Below, piece after piece: positions 1 through 10,134 of a DNA stretch of 62,166 nt. This stretch comes from an uncultured Methylococcaceae bacterium. Its GTDB lineage: Bacteria > Pseudomonadota > Gammaproteobacteria > Methylococcales > Methylomonadaceae. The position numbers and the translations under genes are program-made. The notes beneath the pieces were generated by a model that had not been told where the DNA came from, searched no databases, and saw nothing but the letters and a program-made list of their open reading frames with translations. Numbering within the stretch: position 1 is the first letter of the stretch; every line of letters begins with the position of its first letter. The stretch spans positions 1 through 62,166 of the forward strand of contig CAIPDT010000090.1 of NCBI GenBank assembly GCA_903863905.1, written 5' to 3'.

Positions 1-66
1 GCCGATATTTTGTTACAGCATCATGCGACCAGTTATCGTAAGTTGTTAGCCAAGCAGTTGCCTTAA
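1..66 (+). CDS. 3' end of an unidentified gene (partial)
   Basis: An open frame enters from the left edge and ends at TAA (64-66), giving 21 residues that include HHATSYRKLLAKQLP. The residue mix is protein-like and basic. It is too short to assign to a family. It points towards acs, which lies on the other strand, so the two genes are convergent. Confidence 0.4.
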   Translation, partial: ADILLQHHATSYRKLLAKQLP

Positions 67-182
67 AATCAACCGATTAAAAATTAACCGTATTACTCTC
101 TGTCATGTCCCGCAAGTTGTAGGAAAAAACAATAACTGACGAATTACTTAAATTAAGTTAAGTTGATACAGTAAAGGTGGGG

Positions 183-217
183 AGGTAATTCTAATCTATA
201 AACGGATTAAATTACCT
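183..217. terminator. Stem-loop between convergent genes
   Basis: AGGTAATT (183-190) and TAATC (192-196) pair with GATTA (205-209) and AATTACCT (210-217). This gives 13 base pairs with one bulged base and an 8-base loop. It lies between the partial gene at the left edge and the 3' end of acs. Neither strand has a clear U-tract after the stem, so a bidirectional terminator or mRNA 3'-end structure is an inference. Nothing else is visible in 67-250. Confidence 0.4.
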
Positions 218-250
218 ACCCGCTGATCGGCTATTAATGTTTCCAGACTC

Positions 251-2188
251 TTACTTATTCCCTCGATGATCAATAATATCATTAACCACGGCTGGATCAG
301 CTAGCGTTGAGGTATCGCCTAAATTATCCAGTTCATTTGCCGCTACCTTGCGTAATATCCGCCGCATAATCTTTCCTGATCGCGTTTTAGGCAAGCCTAC
401 CGCCCATTGGATAATATCGGGGTTAGCAATGGCTCCAATTTCTTTTCTGACCAACGCCACCAGTTCTTTCTTTAACGCATCGGTCGGTTCAACGCCCACA
501 TTTAAAGTCACATAGGCATAAATGCCCTGCCCTTTAATATCATGCGGATAACCCACTACTGCCGCTTCGGCCACTTGCTCATGCAAGACCAACGCACTCT
601 CAATTTCTGCCGTACCCATGCGATGGCCTGACACATTGATCACGTCATCCACGCGACCGGTAATCCAATAATAGCCGTCTTTATCCCGACGCGCCCCATC
701 ACCGGTAAAGTAATAACCAGGATAGTTTTTAAAATAGGTATCCACAAACCGAGGATGATCGCCATACACCGTCCTAGCTTGTCCGGGCCAAGAATGGCTA
801 ATCACTAACACCCCTTCGGCTTCACCGGTTTGAATCTGCCCGTCTGTATTCATGATTTCGGGTTTAATCCCAAAAAACGGCAAGGTAGCAGAGCCCGGTT
901 TTAAAGCTGTCACACCGGCTAAGGGGGTAATTAAAATACCGCCGGTTTCCGTTTGCCACCAAGTATCCATAATCGGGCAACGCCGTTGTCCCACCACATG
1001 GTAATACCATTCCCACGCTTCTGGATTAATGGGTTCACCGACACTGCCCAACAAACGCAGACTACTTCTATTAGTACACAACACATATTCATTGCCCTGT
1101 GCCATTAAGGCACGTATCGCGGTCGGCGCGGTATAAAAAATGTTCACTTGATGTTTATCAATCACCCGCCAAAACCGATCAGGCTCGGGATACGTCGGTA
1201 CCCCCTCAAATAATAAGGTGGTAGCCCCATTACATAAGGGGCCATAAATCATATAGGTGTGGCCGGTAATCCAACCGATATCTGCGGTACACCAATAAAT
1301 ATCGCCATCATGATAATCAAAGATATATTTATGAGTGATGGCGGCAAATAACAAATACCCGCCCGTGGTATGTAACACGCCTTTGGGTTGGCCAGTTGAG
1401 CCTGAGGTATACAGAATAAATAACGGATCTTCGGCGGCCATGGGTTCTGGCTCGCAGTCTGCTGACGCGGTTAACATAGCGTCGTGATACCAAATGTCCC
1501 GGCCTTCGTGCCACGCTATTGTGTTACCGGTATTTTTAATGACGATCACGGCTTTAAGATTGGGGCAGGCTTGAGCGGCTAAATCCACATTGACTTTAAT
1601 CGGAACTATTTTGCCACCCCGATAGCCTTCATCCGCACACACCACATATTGACAATCTGAGTCTAAGATTCGATCTTTTAGAGCTTCCGCAGAAAAGCCG
1701 CCAAATACGATTGAATGCACGGCACCAATGCGCGTACACGCTAACATGACACTGGCGGCTTCACTGATCATCGGTAAATAAATACAAACCCGATCACCTT
1801 TTTTAACGCCTTGGGCTTTTAAGACATTGGCAAAGCGGCAGACTTGTTCATGAAGTTCACGATAAGTCATTTTTTTATCCTGAGTCGGATCATCCCCTTC
1901 CCAGATAATAGCGACTTGTTCGGAGCGGGTTTTAAGATGTCGATCAACACAGTTAACACTGACATTGAGTTCTGCGCCCTCAAACCAGCGTATCGTTCCG
2001 GTTAAATAGTCGCAGGACATCACCGTATGCCAAGGCTGAGTCCAGTCTAAAAACTGCTCGGCTTGAGTCGCCCAAAACTGGCTGGGATTCTCAATAGATT
2101 GCTGATAAAGCGTCTGATACGTCTCTAAATTAATATGAGCCGTTACGGCTATTTCAGGTTTTACCGGATAGATGTTACCTTCTGACAT
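251..2188 (-). CDS. acs: Acetyl-CoA synthetase (AMP-forming)
   Basis: Converts acetate, ATP and CoA to acetyl-CoA through an acetyl-AMP intermediate in the cytoplasm. The 645 residues are the usual length for bacterial Acs. An N-terminal Acs segment is followed by the AMP-binding domain with the P-loop-like motif [11 protein letters not shown] at 260-270. The C-terminal domain carries the A10 motif TRSGK, whose Lys606 is the catalytic lysine, a known site of regulatory acetylation in this family. The gene lies 74 bases downstream of the amino-acid permease on the same strand. In a methylotroph it would recover acetate into central metabolism; that role is inferred. Confidence 0.95.
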   Translation of the reverse strand: MSEGNIYPVKPEIAVTAHINLETYQTLYQQSIENPSQFWATQAEQFLDWTQPWHTVMSCDYLTGTIRWFEGAELNVSVNCVDRHLKTRSEQVAIIWEGDDPTQDKKMTYRELHEQVCRFANVLKAQGVKKGDRVCIYLPMISEAASVMLACTRIGAVHSIVFGGFSAEALKDRILDSDCQYVVCADEGYRGGKIVPIKVNVDLAAQACPNLKAVIVIKNTGNTIAWHEGRDIWYHDAMLTASADCEPEPMAAEDPLFILYTSGSTGQPKGVLHTTGGYLLFAAITHKYIFDYHDGDIYWCTADIGWITGHTYMIYGPLCNGATTLLFEGVPTYPEPDRFWRVIDKHQVNIFYTAPTAIRALMAQGNEYVLCTNRSSLRLLGSVGEPINPEAWEWYYHVVGQRRCPIMDTWWQTETGGILITPLAGVTALKPGSATLPFFGIKPEIMNTDGQIQTGEAEGVLVISHSWPGQARTVYGDHPRFVDTYFKNYPGYYFTGDGARRDKDGYYWITGRVDDVINVSGHRMGTAEIESALVLHEQVAEAAVVGYPHDIKGQGIYAYVTLNVGVEPTDALKKELVALVRKEIGAIANPDIIQWAVGLPKTRSGKIMRRILRKVAANELDNLGDTSTLADPAVVNDIIDHRGNK

Positions 2189-2262
2189 ACGCTTTGGACT
2201 CCTAGTGCTTGTTATTATTTTTTAGGGAAAGTAAACCGTTCATGGCGCCTTGTACGGAGCAG

Positions 2263-3675
2263 TTATTCAACTGACTCAGCTAATTGGCTGTGCTTAATAG
2301 AATATAAGAAATAAATCACTAAACCCATGATCAACCACACTACAAAGCGTAACCAAGTGATCACGGGTAAGAAAGCCATTAATCCCCCACAAGACAACAT
2401 ACCTAAGATTGGAAATAAAGGTCCAAAGGCGGCTCTAAAGGGTCTCGGTAAATCCGGTTGAGTAATGCGCAATACAATGACCCCGAGACAGACTAAAACA
2501 AACGCCGCTAACGTACCGATATTAACCAGTTCTGCCAATTCACCCAGGGGCACAAAACCCGCGACAAGGGCCATGATAATCCCGCAGATAATAATGACTC
2601 GAACGGGCGTTTGAGTCTGTTCATTCACTTTATTAAAGTACGGCGATAACAAACCATCCCGTGACATTGCAAATATAATGCGTGTTAAACCGTAATATAA
2701 AACCAGCATCACCGTGGTTAAGCCAGCTATAACACCCGTAGAGATTAAAGCCGCTCCCCAGTTATACCCCATTAAAGTTAACGCATGTGCCACGGGTGAC
2801 GACACATTTAGGTCTTTATAATTAACCACACCGGTTAATAAACCAGCGACGATGATATATATAACGGTACAAAAAATTAAGGAGGTAACAATACCAAACG
2901 GTAAATCACGTTGCGGATCTTTAGCTTCTTCTGCTGCGGTGGAAACGGCATCAAAACCCACATAGGCAAAAAACACTAAGGAAGCACCCGCTAACACGCC
3001 GGTCGTTTTACCATCCGGTAAGGTTTGAAACCAACCAAAAGGCATAAAAGGGTCCCAATTTGCAGGATGCACATTAAAAACCGCAATGCCGATAAAAATA
3101 CTGATGGTGATTAATTTAACCACGACCATGATATTGTTGGCTTTGGCGCTATGTTTAACGCCGAAAATTAATAAGCCCATCAACAAAAGAATAATAGCCG
3201 CTGCGGGTAAATTGATAATCCCGCCTAAAGAGGGCGCTTTAGTTAAGGCATCTGGTAACGGAAACCCAATTGCGGTCAGCGCGTTATTAAAATAGCCGGC
3301 CCAGCCATTGGCCACCGCGGCCACAGAAATACCGTATTCCAATAACAAATCCCAACCAATGATAAACGCGATAAGCTCACCAAAAGCGGCGTAACTATAG
3401 CCATAAGCACTGCCACAACCGCCCACGGCTGCGGACAATTCGGCATACGATAACGCGGCAAAGGCACAGGCTAAACCGGCAAGGATAAAAGAGATAATAA
3501 TGGCCGGGCCCGCTTGAGTGGCGGCGGCGATTCCAGTTAATACAAAGATACCTGTGCCTATAATGGCACCAACCCCTAAAAAGGTTAAATCCCAGGCCGA
3601 TAAACAGCGTTTAAGTCCATGACTCTCTTCCGAGTGAGACACAATTTGTTTAGTTCGAAAAATCGGTAAAGACAT
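2263..3675 (-). CDS. APC-superfamily amino-acid permease
   Basis: A 470-residue, highly hydrophobic inner-membrane protein with about 12-14 predicted helices. The first helix carries the APC-family motif GVGAIIGTGIFVLTG near residues 35-50, where the glycine-rich break binds the substrate amino group. A later segment (FVFFAYVGFDAVSTAAEEAK-like, about 230-250) is typical of the cationic amino-acid transporter subgroup (YhdG/CAT-like). Substrate cannot be fixed from sequence. It follows slyX by 35 bases on the same strand with no evident terminator, so read-through from the ccm block is possible. Confidence 0.85.
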   Translation of the reverse strand: MSLPIFRTKQIVSHSEESHGLKRCLSAWDLTFLGVGAIIGTGIFVLTGIAAATQAGPAIIISFILAGLACAFAALSYAELSAAVGGCGSAYGYSYAAFGELIAFIIGWDLLLEYGISVAAVANGWAGYFNNALTAIGFPLPDALTKAPSLGGIINLPAAAIILLLMGLLIFGVKHSAKANNIMVVVKLITISIFIGIAVFNVHPANWDPFMPFGWFQTLPDGKTTGVLAGASLVFFAYVGFDAVSTAAEEAKDPQRDLPFGIVTSLIFCTVIYIIVAGLLTGVVNYKDLNVSSPVAHALTLMGYNWGAALISTGVIAGLTTVMLVLYYGLTRIIFAMSRDGLLSPYFNKVNEQTQTPVRVIIICGIIMALVAGFVPLGELAELVNIGTLAAFVLVCLGVIVLRITQPDLPRPFRAAFGPLFPILGMLSCGGLMAFLPVITWLRFVVWLIMGLVIYFLYSIKHSQLAESVE

Positions 3676-3710
3676 AAGCTAAAACCTTCACGAAAAGAGA
3701 GAGCGAAAAA

Positions 3711-3920
3711 TTAATAGTGCGGGGGAACTTCATCCATAGCAGCACCCATAGCATTACCTTCTATCGATAAACTTTTTATTCGTTCATTAAGAAGATTACA
3801 GGTGGCTTCTAAGCGGGTAATTTGCTGTTGCTGTTGGCTAACAATGTTATTTAAGGTGTTTAATAAATCGTCTTGATAAGCGGCTTTGATTTCTAATTCT
3901 ATTAATCGATCATTATCCAT
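3711..3920 (-). CDS. slyX: SlyX family protein
   Basis: Small acidic protein of 69 residues that is almost entirely one predicted coiled coil: heptads across residues 5-50 include QQQQQITRLE. The C-terminus ends in the short proline/histidine tail (VPPHY) characteristic of SlyX. Its molecular function is not established in the family. It lies 7 bases downstream of hemN and is probably the last gene of the ccm-hemN transcript. Confidence 0.85.
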   Translation of the reverse strand: MDNDRLIELEIKAAYQDDLLNTLNNIVSQQQQQITRLEATCNLLNERIKSLSIEGNAMGAAMDEVPPHY

Positions 3921-3927
3921 AGGATGC

Positions 3928-5313
3928 TTAAATTACTTTTGAGAATTGTTGTTGCTGTTTTTGGGCGAGATACTTATCAAAGACCATACAAATATTTCGG
4001 ATTAATAATCTTCCGGCTGATAAGACTTGTATGCCGGTTGTCGATACGGTTAACAAGCCGTCCGTCTGCATGTCTTTAAGGGCGTCGAGTTCTTTGGCAA
4101 AATAATCCCCAAAGTGAATACCATACGCCGTTTCAATCGCTAAGAAATCAAGCTCAAAATTACAGATTAAATGGGTGATCACTGCGCCGCGTAATTTATC
4201 ATCGGCGTCCAGTTCAACGCCTTTAAACACCGGCAATTTATCCTGGCTGAGCAGTTGTTGATAGCTCTCTAAATCTTTGACGTTTTGACTGTAGGCGTCA
4301 CCGACGCGACCAATTGAGGTAATACCCATGCCGACTAAATCACAATCTGAATGGGTTGAGTAGCCTTGGAAATTTCGATATAACTTGCCTTCGCGTTGCG
4401 CAATGGCTAATTCATCATCCGGTTTGGCAAAGTGATCCATACCAATATAGACATAACCGGCGGCGGTTAATTGCTGCCCTACCCGCTGTAAGATTTCTAA
4501 TTTAACATCGGCACTGGGTAAGTCGGCGCCATTAATTTGCCATTGTGTTTTAAAACGGTTCGGCATGTGCGCATAATTAAATATAGAAAACCGATCCGGC
4601 TCAACCGCTAAGACCATATCCAAGGTACGCGAAAAACTCTCGACGGTTTGTAAGGGCAAGCCATAAATCAAATCAATATTGGTTGAGCGAAAGCCTTCGG
4701 CACGCGCTTCTGCTAATACTCTAAACGTTTGTTCTTCGGTTTGAATACGGTTAACGGCTTTTTGAACGTCGATATCAAAATCTTGTAAGCCTAAGCTAAT
4801 ACGATTAAAGCCCAGTTCCCGTAACAACTTAATGGTATCGGTGTGCGTTTCTCTAGGATCGACTTCTATCGAATATTCACCGGTATCATCGTCTTTTAAG
4901 GTAAAGTGCTGACGAGTGACGGCCATTAACTCACGCATTTGTGCGCTGCTTAAAAAGGTCGGTGTACCCCCGCCCCAATGCAACTGATTAACGACACGCG
5001 ACGCATCAAATAAGTCACCTTGCAGCGCGATCTCTTTACATAAGTTCTTGAGATAAGGTTCTGCATGGCTGCGATTTTTAGTGACGATTTTATTGCAGGC
5101 ACAATAAAAGCACACGGTATCGCAAAAAGGGATATGAAAATACAGCGATAATGGACCGCCCGCTTGATTCGATTTGTCTATATGTTGACGGTAATCTACA
5201 TCAGTAAAACCATCATGCAATTCTAACGCTGTTGGATAAGATGTATAACGTGGCCCCGCCTTATCGTAACGATGAATTAAGTTTACATCGAACTTAAGCG
5301 ATTGATCCATCAT
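3928..5313 (-). CDS. hemN: Oxygen-independent coproporphyrinogen III dehydrogenase
   Basis: Radical-SAM enzyme that oxidatively decarboxylates coproporphyrinogen III to protoporphyrinogen IX for haem synthesis under low oxygen. The [4Fe-4S]/SAM motif is visible as Cys64, Cys68 and Cys71, with the extra Cys73 typical of true HemN. The N-terminal region (YDKAGPRYTSYPTA) and the 461-residue length also fit HemN rather than the shorter HemW proteins. Its ATG overlaps the ccmI stop (positions 5310-5313), so it is likely translationally coupled to cytochrome c maturation. That links haem supply to haem use. Confidence 0.95.
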   Translation of the reverse strand: MMDQSLKFDVNLIHRYDKAGPRYTSYPTALELHDGFTDVDYRQHIDKSNQAGGPLSLYFHIPFCDTVCFYCACNKIVTKNRSHAEPYLKNLCKEIALQGDLFDASRVVNQLHWGGGTPTFLSSAQMRELMAVTRQHFTLKDDDTGEYSIEVDPRETHTDTIKLLRELGFNRISLGLQDFDIDVQKAVNRIQTEEQTFRVLAEARAEGFRSTNIDLIYGLPLQTVESFSRTLDMVLAVEPDRFSIFNYAHMPNRFKTQWQINGADLPSADVKLEILQRVGQQLTAAGYVYIGMDHFAKPDDELAIAQREGKLYRNFQGYSTHSDCDLVGMGITSIGRVGDAYSQNVKDLESYQQLLSQDKLPVFKGVELDADDKLRGAVITHLICNFELDFLAIETAYGIHFGDYFAKELDALKDMQTDGLLTVSTTGIQVLSAGRLLIRNICMVFDKYLAQKQQQQFSKVI

Positions 5314-6563
5314 TTTAAAGTCTCACTAATCACGACCTGATGAGGTGTTTTATCGGTGATTGCCACGGCTGGTGTCGAACCGATTAAATCACCGGGTTGT
5401 GAAATAGCATTACCCGATTTAGAGACTCTGGCTAATAATTTAACTTCAGTAAAACTAGATATCTTCATATTGGGCATCATGGCCATAGTGTCATCTAAAC
5501 TGACTTTGATAGGTAAGTCGGTTACTTGTTTACGGACAATAGCCAAGGGCATTTTAGGCCCGGTGAGTGCCTGAGCATAGATAAAAACCGTGTCACTGTC
5601 ACTAATAGATGCCTGTAATTCAGGGGCTAAACTGACTTCAACAGTGACTGCATTTTCACTGGTTTGTGCTGATGCTGGTGCGGGGGTTGAAGAGTCTGTT
5701 GTTGCTTCAGTTGAAGTTTGACCAGCGGGCATTTCAGTCGCCAACTTAGCAATTAAGTCTTGTACTTCTTTTTGTGCGTCTGGGTCATTAGACAATAAGC
5801 CCTCTAATTTTTTCCATAATTCGGTCGCTTTAACAAGTTCACCTTGCTGCGCTTTTGCCATGCCTCCCAACCATAACGCATTCAAATTATCTGGCTCTAA
5901 AGCGAGTGCTTTAAAAACTAACTCTGTGGGTTTGCCGGTTAAATTTTTATCGTTAACATAAGCTAAAGCATCTGCATATAGCAACATAACGTCTACTTGA
6001 TCACCTAAGATTCGATAGGCATTACCTAAGGCTTCAACCGCTTGTGGAAACTGTTTTAAGACCGTATAAGAACGTCCCAACATTAACCAGCCTTGGCCAT
6101 CATTAGGATTCGCTTGCATTTTGTCAGCAAGTTTCTTAACCATTTTATTGACTTCATCGGCTTTGGCCTGCTGTTGATCAATCGCCATTTCAGCCGTGTG
6201 ACTCACTGCCTCAAAATTACCTAAGCCAGCATAAATACCACCCGCTAATACGGGCAGAACAATGGCGACGACCCAGACCATCCATCGGCTTTGAGTCTGA
6301 TTTAAGCTCACTGAACTTTTAATATCTAAATCATCACTTAAGGCTTGCTCTAAATCAGCCAATTGTTCGTTATATTGGGCCTCAGTCAGTACACCGGACT
6401 GTTTATTGTCCTTAAGTTCTTGTAAACGATGCTGAGCAATTAAAATATTTCGTTGATCAATATCTGTTTCTTGTAAGTTTTGCTTACGCCATAAAGGCGT
6501 CAGTATCAACAAAAAGGCAATTAGGATCAACCCACCGACAATCAAAAAAAATAATATATTCAA
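5310..6563 (-). CDS. ccmI: Cytochrome c maturation protein CcmI
   Basis: Membrane-anchored chaperone that presents apocytochrome c to the haem ligation complex. It begins with a transmembrane segment (residues 1-22), has a cytoplasmic loop rich in Gln/Leu heptads, and a second membrane segment near 92-112. A periplasmic TPR domain covers roughly 140-265. A Thr/Ser/Ala-rich linker (about 280-300) leads to a C-terminal beta-rich domain found in the long, E. coli CcmH-like or Pseudomonas CycH-like forms. It overlaps ccmH by 4 bases and hemN by 4 bases. Confidence 0.92.
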   Translation of the reverse strand: MNILFFLIVGGLILIAFLLILTPLWRKQNLQETDIDQRNILIAQHRLQELKDNKQSGVLTEAQYNEQLADLEQALSDDLDIKSSVSLNQTQSRWMVWVVAIVLPVLAGGIYAGLGNFEAVSHTAEMAIDQQQAKADEVNKMVKKLADKMQANPNDGQGWLMLGRSYTVLKQFPQAVEALGNAYRILGDQVDVMLLYADALAYVNDKNLTGKPTELVFKALALEPDNLNALWLGGMAKAQQGELVKATELWKKLEGLLSNDPDAQKEVQDLIAKLATEMPAGQTSTEATTDSSTPAPASAQTSENAVTVEVSLAPELQASISDSDTVFIYAQALTGPKMPLAIVRKQVTDLPIKVSLDDTMAMMPNMKISSFTEVKLLARVSKSGNAISQPGDLIGSTPAVAITDKTPHQVVISETLK

Positions 6564-7033
6564 GAGGTTTCACCTTTATCTAACAAACTACGAATTTTTT
6601 TCTTTTTCTCGATAGCATTTTCTAAGGTATCGGAATCAGATATGACGGCTTGGGCGGTTTTCTTATTTTTAATAAAGAAGAAGACCGTCAAAAAACCCAC
6701 CAGTAAAAAAACCAACGGAGCCAACCACAATAAGGTTGTTTTACCCTTAAAGGCCGGTTTATATAACACAAAATCGCCATAACGATCGATCATAAATTGC
6801 ACAATTTGTTCCCGAGATTGGCCTTGCTCCAGCATCTCGTAAACTTGTCTGCGCAAATCATAGGCTAATTCAGCATTTGAATCTGCAATCGTTTGATTTT
6901 GACAGACTAAACATCGCAACTCTTTAGTCAATTCTTCGTAACTTTCTTGTTGTTTAGGGTCAGAGAGTTGTCGAAAATCAACCGCGTAACAACTGCCGGA
7001 AAACAGTATAAAAACTAACAATAATCGCTTCAT
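6560..7033 (-). CDS. ccmH: Cytochrome c maturation thiol oxidoreductase CcmH
   Basis: Reduces apocytochrome haem-binding cysteines or resolves mixed disulfides before haem attachment. The 157-residue protein has a signal peptide (cleavage near residue 17) and the CcmH redox motif LRCLVCQNQ, with Cys41 and Cys44. A single transmembrane helix lies near residues 100-122. A basic cytoplasmic tail follows. Its start overlaps the ccmG stop by 4 bases. Confidence 0.95.
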   Translation of the reverse strand: MKRLLLVFILFSGSCYAVDFRQLSDPKQQESYEELTKELRCLVCQNQTIADSNAELAYDLRRQVYEMLEQGQSREQIVQFMIDRYGDFVLYKPAFKGKTTLLWLAPLVFLLVGFLTVFFFIKNKKTAQAVISDSDTLENAIEKKKKIRSLLDKGETS

Positions 7034-7563
7034 AGCGGCTCGGACTGTAATTTATCTATCAAAGGAATTAATGTTTTTTGTAAATCTGCGGGCGTAATAG
7101 GACCGGTGTGTTTATGACGAATCAGGCCTTTCTTATCAATCACAAACGTTTCTGGCACGCCATAAACGCCATAGTCTATGCCAATACGACCTTCTTGATC
7201 CATAATGCTAATATTGTAAGGATTACCCAAACTATCGAGCCACTTTTTGGCATCGGTCGGATCATCTTTATAATTTAGACCAATAATGGTCACGGCCTTT
7301 AATTTGGCGAACTCGTTTAAAACCGGATGTTCAGAGCGACAAGAAACACACCAAGAAGCCCAGACATTAAACAACCACACTTGACCTTTTAAATCAGCAG
7401 GGGTTAGTTTTTCTGAGGGGGCATTAAGCTTCGGTGCAGAAAATTCTGGCGCAGGTTTATTAATAAACGGCGAAGGAATATCACTGGGATTAAGGTTTAA
7501 TCCCATCCCTAAAAAAACCGCCATGATAATGAATAATACAAGAGGAATAATATATTTAAGCAT
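7030..7563 (-). CDS. ccmG: Periplasmic thioredoxin-like protein CcmG/DsbE
   Basis: Membrane-tethered thioredoxin-fold reductant for the Ccm pathway. Residues 1-22 form an uncleaved anchor, and the thioredoxin domain carries WCVSC at 71-75 (active cysteines 72 and 75). The family cis-proline is in the GVPETF segment near residue 137. Length (177) matches DsbE/CcmG. It sits between ccmF (20-base gap) and ccmH (4-base overlap). Confidence 0.95.
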   Translation of the reverse strand: MLKYIIPLVLFIIMAVFLGMGLNLNPSDIPSPFINKPAPEFSAPKLNAPSEKLTPADLKGQVWLFNVWASWCVSCRSEHPVLNEFAKLKAVTIIGLNYKDDPTDAKKWLDSLGNPYNISIMDQEGRIGIDYGVYGVPETFVIDKKGLIRHKHTGPITPADLQKTLIPLIDKLQSEPL

Positions 7564-7583
7564 GGATAACAGGTCGTCTTAAT

Positions 7584-9530
7584 TTATGAATCACGGGATA
7601 CTTTAGCGACACGATAGCGTTTATCACAGGCCGCACACAAACCACCTGCCGCCATAAAAACTGCGCCTAACCAAATCCAACGAATAAAGGCTTTATAATA
7701 GATACGTAAACTCCACGCACCTTGATCACCTAGCGGTTCACCGATAGCTACGAACAAATCCCTAGTCAAGCCCGCATCAATCGCGGCTTCAGTCATCGGC
7801 ATGGTTTGAACTTGATACACGCGTTTTTGGGGTTCTAATTTAGCGACCTCTTGACCGTCATGCATGACCGTCACAAAGGCTTGTTGGGCGGTATAATTAG
7901 GACCTTTAGTTTGTTTTACGCCGTGAAATTCAAAGATATAACCGGCCATATCAATACTTTCATTGACCGCTAAACGCACATCTTTGTCTACACTGTAGAC
8001 AGACGTTAAGGTAATACCGACTACAAAGACCGAAATGCCAACATGTGCTATGGTCATGCCATAAAAGCCTGAAGGAATTGCTTGTAAACGTTGCCATGAC
8101 CACCCGTTGTCTCCTAAGCGATCTGCAAAAGACAAGTAAGTACTAGCTGTGGTCCATAACGCCAATGTTAATCCTAACACAGCGCTCCAAGAATAAAATG
8201 GCATACATAAAGGTAAAGCTAAACCACCTACCACACAACCCGCAATAAGCCATCGGACTCTTGTCGCTATAAGCTTTAAAGAATCCCCTTTCCAACGCAA
8301 TAACATGCCTAAGCCCACGACGAAAGATAAAGGCGCCATTAAAGGGATAAACACCGCATTAAAATAAGGGGGGCCTACTGAAATCTTACCTAAACCGAGT
8401 GCATCAATCACTAAAGGATATAAGGTACCCAACAGAATGCTAGAGGCCGTCACAACTAACAAGACGTTATTAAATAAAATAGCCGATTCTTTAGAGACAA
8501 ACTCAAACGTAGCACTACTTTTTACCGTAGGAGCTCTTACTGCGTAAAGCAATAATGACCCGCCCACTACCACAGCCAAAAAGACTAAGATAAACAAACC
8601 ACGCGTTGGATCACTCGCAAACGCATGTACTGAAGTTAAGACGCCTGAACGGACTAAAAAGGTGCCCAGCAAACTTAAAGAAAAGGCAAAAATAGCTAAT
8701 AAAACTGTCCATGTTTTAAACACGCCTCTTTTTTCTGTGGCGGCTAAAGAATGCATCAAGGCCGTTCCCACTAACCAAGGCATGAATGAGGCATTTTCTA
8801 CCGGGTCCCAAAACCACCATCCGCCCCAACCGAGTTCGTAATACGCCCACCAACTGCCTAAAGCAATCCCTAAGGTTAAGAACATCCACGCCATATTAGT
8901 CCATGGTCTTGACCAACGCGCCCATGCGGCATCTAAACGTCCTTCTAACAAGGCGGCAATGGCAAAGGCAAACGCGACCGAAAATCCCACATATCCCATA
9001 TATAACATGGGGGGATGAATGGCTAAACCAGGATCTTGTAATAAAGGATTTAAATCACGCCCCTCTAATGGTGCCGGAAATAACCGTTCAAAGGGATTTG
9101 AGGTGAATAATAAGAATAAAATAAAGCCAATACCGACTAAACCCATCACGCCTAAAACACGTGCAACAGTGGCTTCTGGGATACTTTTACTAAATCTCGC
9201 CACTAATGCGGTCCAGATGGTAAGCACCAAGCCCCACAATAATAAGGAACCTTCATGAGCGCCCCAAACCCCTGAAACTAAATACAGTACGGGTAAGGAA
9301 GAGTTTGAATTGGTGGCGATATATTTAACTGAAAAGTCATGGGTTAAACAACTATAGGTTAAACAACCATAAGAGAGCGCCATAAATAAAAATTGCGCAT
9401 ACGCCGCGGGTCTTGCTACGGCAATCCAGGAACTTAATCCACGAAATGCTCCAATAATAGGGAGCGTCCCTAATACTAAAGCCATACATAACGCTAAAAT
9501 CAGTGAAAAATGGCCTATTTCTGGAATCAT
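7584..9530 (-). CDS. ccmF: Haem lyase subunit CcmF
   Basis: Large polytopic membrane protein that joins haem delivered by CcmE to apocytochrome c. The 648 residues contain many hydrophobic helices and the tryptophan-rich WWD motif (WGGWWFWDPVE at 235-245), which contacts haem in CcmF/CcmC/CcsA proteins. Conserved histidines flank it in the segments around HEG (residue 92) and IHPPMLY (171-177). The C-terminal periplasmic domain precedes a last membrane helix. It starts one base after the ccmE stop, so the genes are tightly coupled. Confidence 0.96.
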   Translation of the reverse strand: MIPEIGHFSLILALCMALVLGTLPIIGAFRGLSSWIAVARPAAYAQFLFMALSYGCLTYSCLTHDFSVKYIATNSNSSLPVLYLVSGVWGAHEGSLLLWGLVLTIWTALVARFSKSIPEATVARVLGVMGLVGIGFILFLLFTSNPFERLFPAPLEGRDLNPLLQDPGLAIHPPMLYMGYVGFSVAFAFAIAALLEGRLDAAWARWSRPWTNMAWMFLTLGIALGSWWAYYELGWGGWWFWDPVENASFMPWLVGTALMHSLAATEKRGVFKTWTVLLAIFAFSLSLLGTFLVRSGVLTSVHAFASDPTRGLFILVFLAVVVGGSLLLYAVRAPTVKSSATFEFVSKESAILFNNVLLVVTASSILLGTLYPLVIDALGLGKISVGPPYFNAVFIPLMAPLSFVVGLGMLLRWKGDSLKLIATRVRWLIAGCVVGGLALPLCMPFYSWSAVLGLTLALWTTASTYLSFADRLGDNGWSWQRLQAIPSGFYGMTIAHVGISVFVVGITLTSVYSVDKDVRLAVNESIDMAGYIFEFHGVKQTKGPNYTAQQAFVTVMHDGQEVAKLEPQKRVYQVQTMPMTEAAIDAGLTRDLFVAIGEPLGDQGAWSLRIYYKAFIRWIWLGAVFMAAGGLCAACDKRYRVAKVSRDS

Positions 9531-9531
9531 A

Positions 9532-9975
9532 TTATTGACCTTTCTCTACGGTTGATTGATTTTTTAAACTTTGTTTCACTTCAGGTGGCATATAGTTCTC
9601 ATCATGTTTTGCGAGCACTTCTTCAGCAATAAACACACCTTGAGCATTTAATTTTCCATGAGCAACAATACCTTGGCCCTCTCTAAACAAATCAGGCAAA
9701 ATACCGGTGTATTCCACCGTGACATCTTTACTAAAGTCGGTTAATTTAAAGCGAACCATCATGCCATCACCGGGTCTTTGCACACTGCCTTTAATGACCA
9801 TTCCACCTAATCTAAACAGACTGTCTTTAGGGGCTTTACCCTCAACAACATCCGTGGTTGAGAAAAAGTACATTAAATTTTCATTGAAAGACTTCAAGGC
9901 AAAGCCGGTGGCTATCGCAATACCAACCACCATTAAACTGATCAGTATTAAACGCTGTTTTCGGGCTGGTTTCAT
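9532..9975 (-). CDS. ccmE: Haem chaperone CcmE
   Basis: Periplasmic haem chaperone anchored by one N-terminal helix (residues 8-28). The beta-barrel domain ends in LAKHDENYMPPEV, in which His124 is the residue that forms the covalent bond to haem in characterised CcmE proteins. The 147-residue length is normal. It sits between ccmD (3-base gap) and ccmF. Confidence 0.96.
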   Translation of the reverse strand: MKPARKQRLILISLMVVGIAIATGFALKSFNENLMYFFSTTDVVEGKAPKDSLFRLGGMVIKGSVQRPGDGMMVRFKLTDFSKDVTVEYTGILPDLFREGQGIVAHGKLNAQGVFIAEEVLAKHDENYMPPEVKQSLKNQSTVEKGQ

Positions 9976-9978
9976 TAT

Positions 9979-10134
9979 TTATGACCGTCTCTTCTTTAAA
10001 CTTTGACGAAAAAATTGTTTACGCTGCACAATAGGAATCACGACATTGGCCATTAAAACCGCCAAAGTCACTCCATAAGATGTCCAGACATAAAAGGCAT
10101 ATCCACCCATTGCAAAAAATTGCTCTACACTCAT
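9979..10134 (-). CDS. ccmD: Haem exporter accessory protein CcmD (51 aa)
   Basis: A short gene found by reading the gap between ccmC and ccmE. The protein is 51 residues: an N-terminal periplasmic stretch with FFAMGGYAFYVW, one transmembrane helix (about 14-36), then a strongly basic tail ending in KKRRS. This size, the GGYAFYVW signature and the charge pattern match CcmD, which helps release haem-loaded CcmE from CcmABC. The ATG overlaps the ccmC stop (ATGA, 10131-10134), showing translational coupling. Confidence 0.93.
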   Translation of the reverse strand: MSVEQFFAMGGYAFYVWTSYGVTLAVLMANVVIPIVQRKQFFRQSLKKRRS

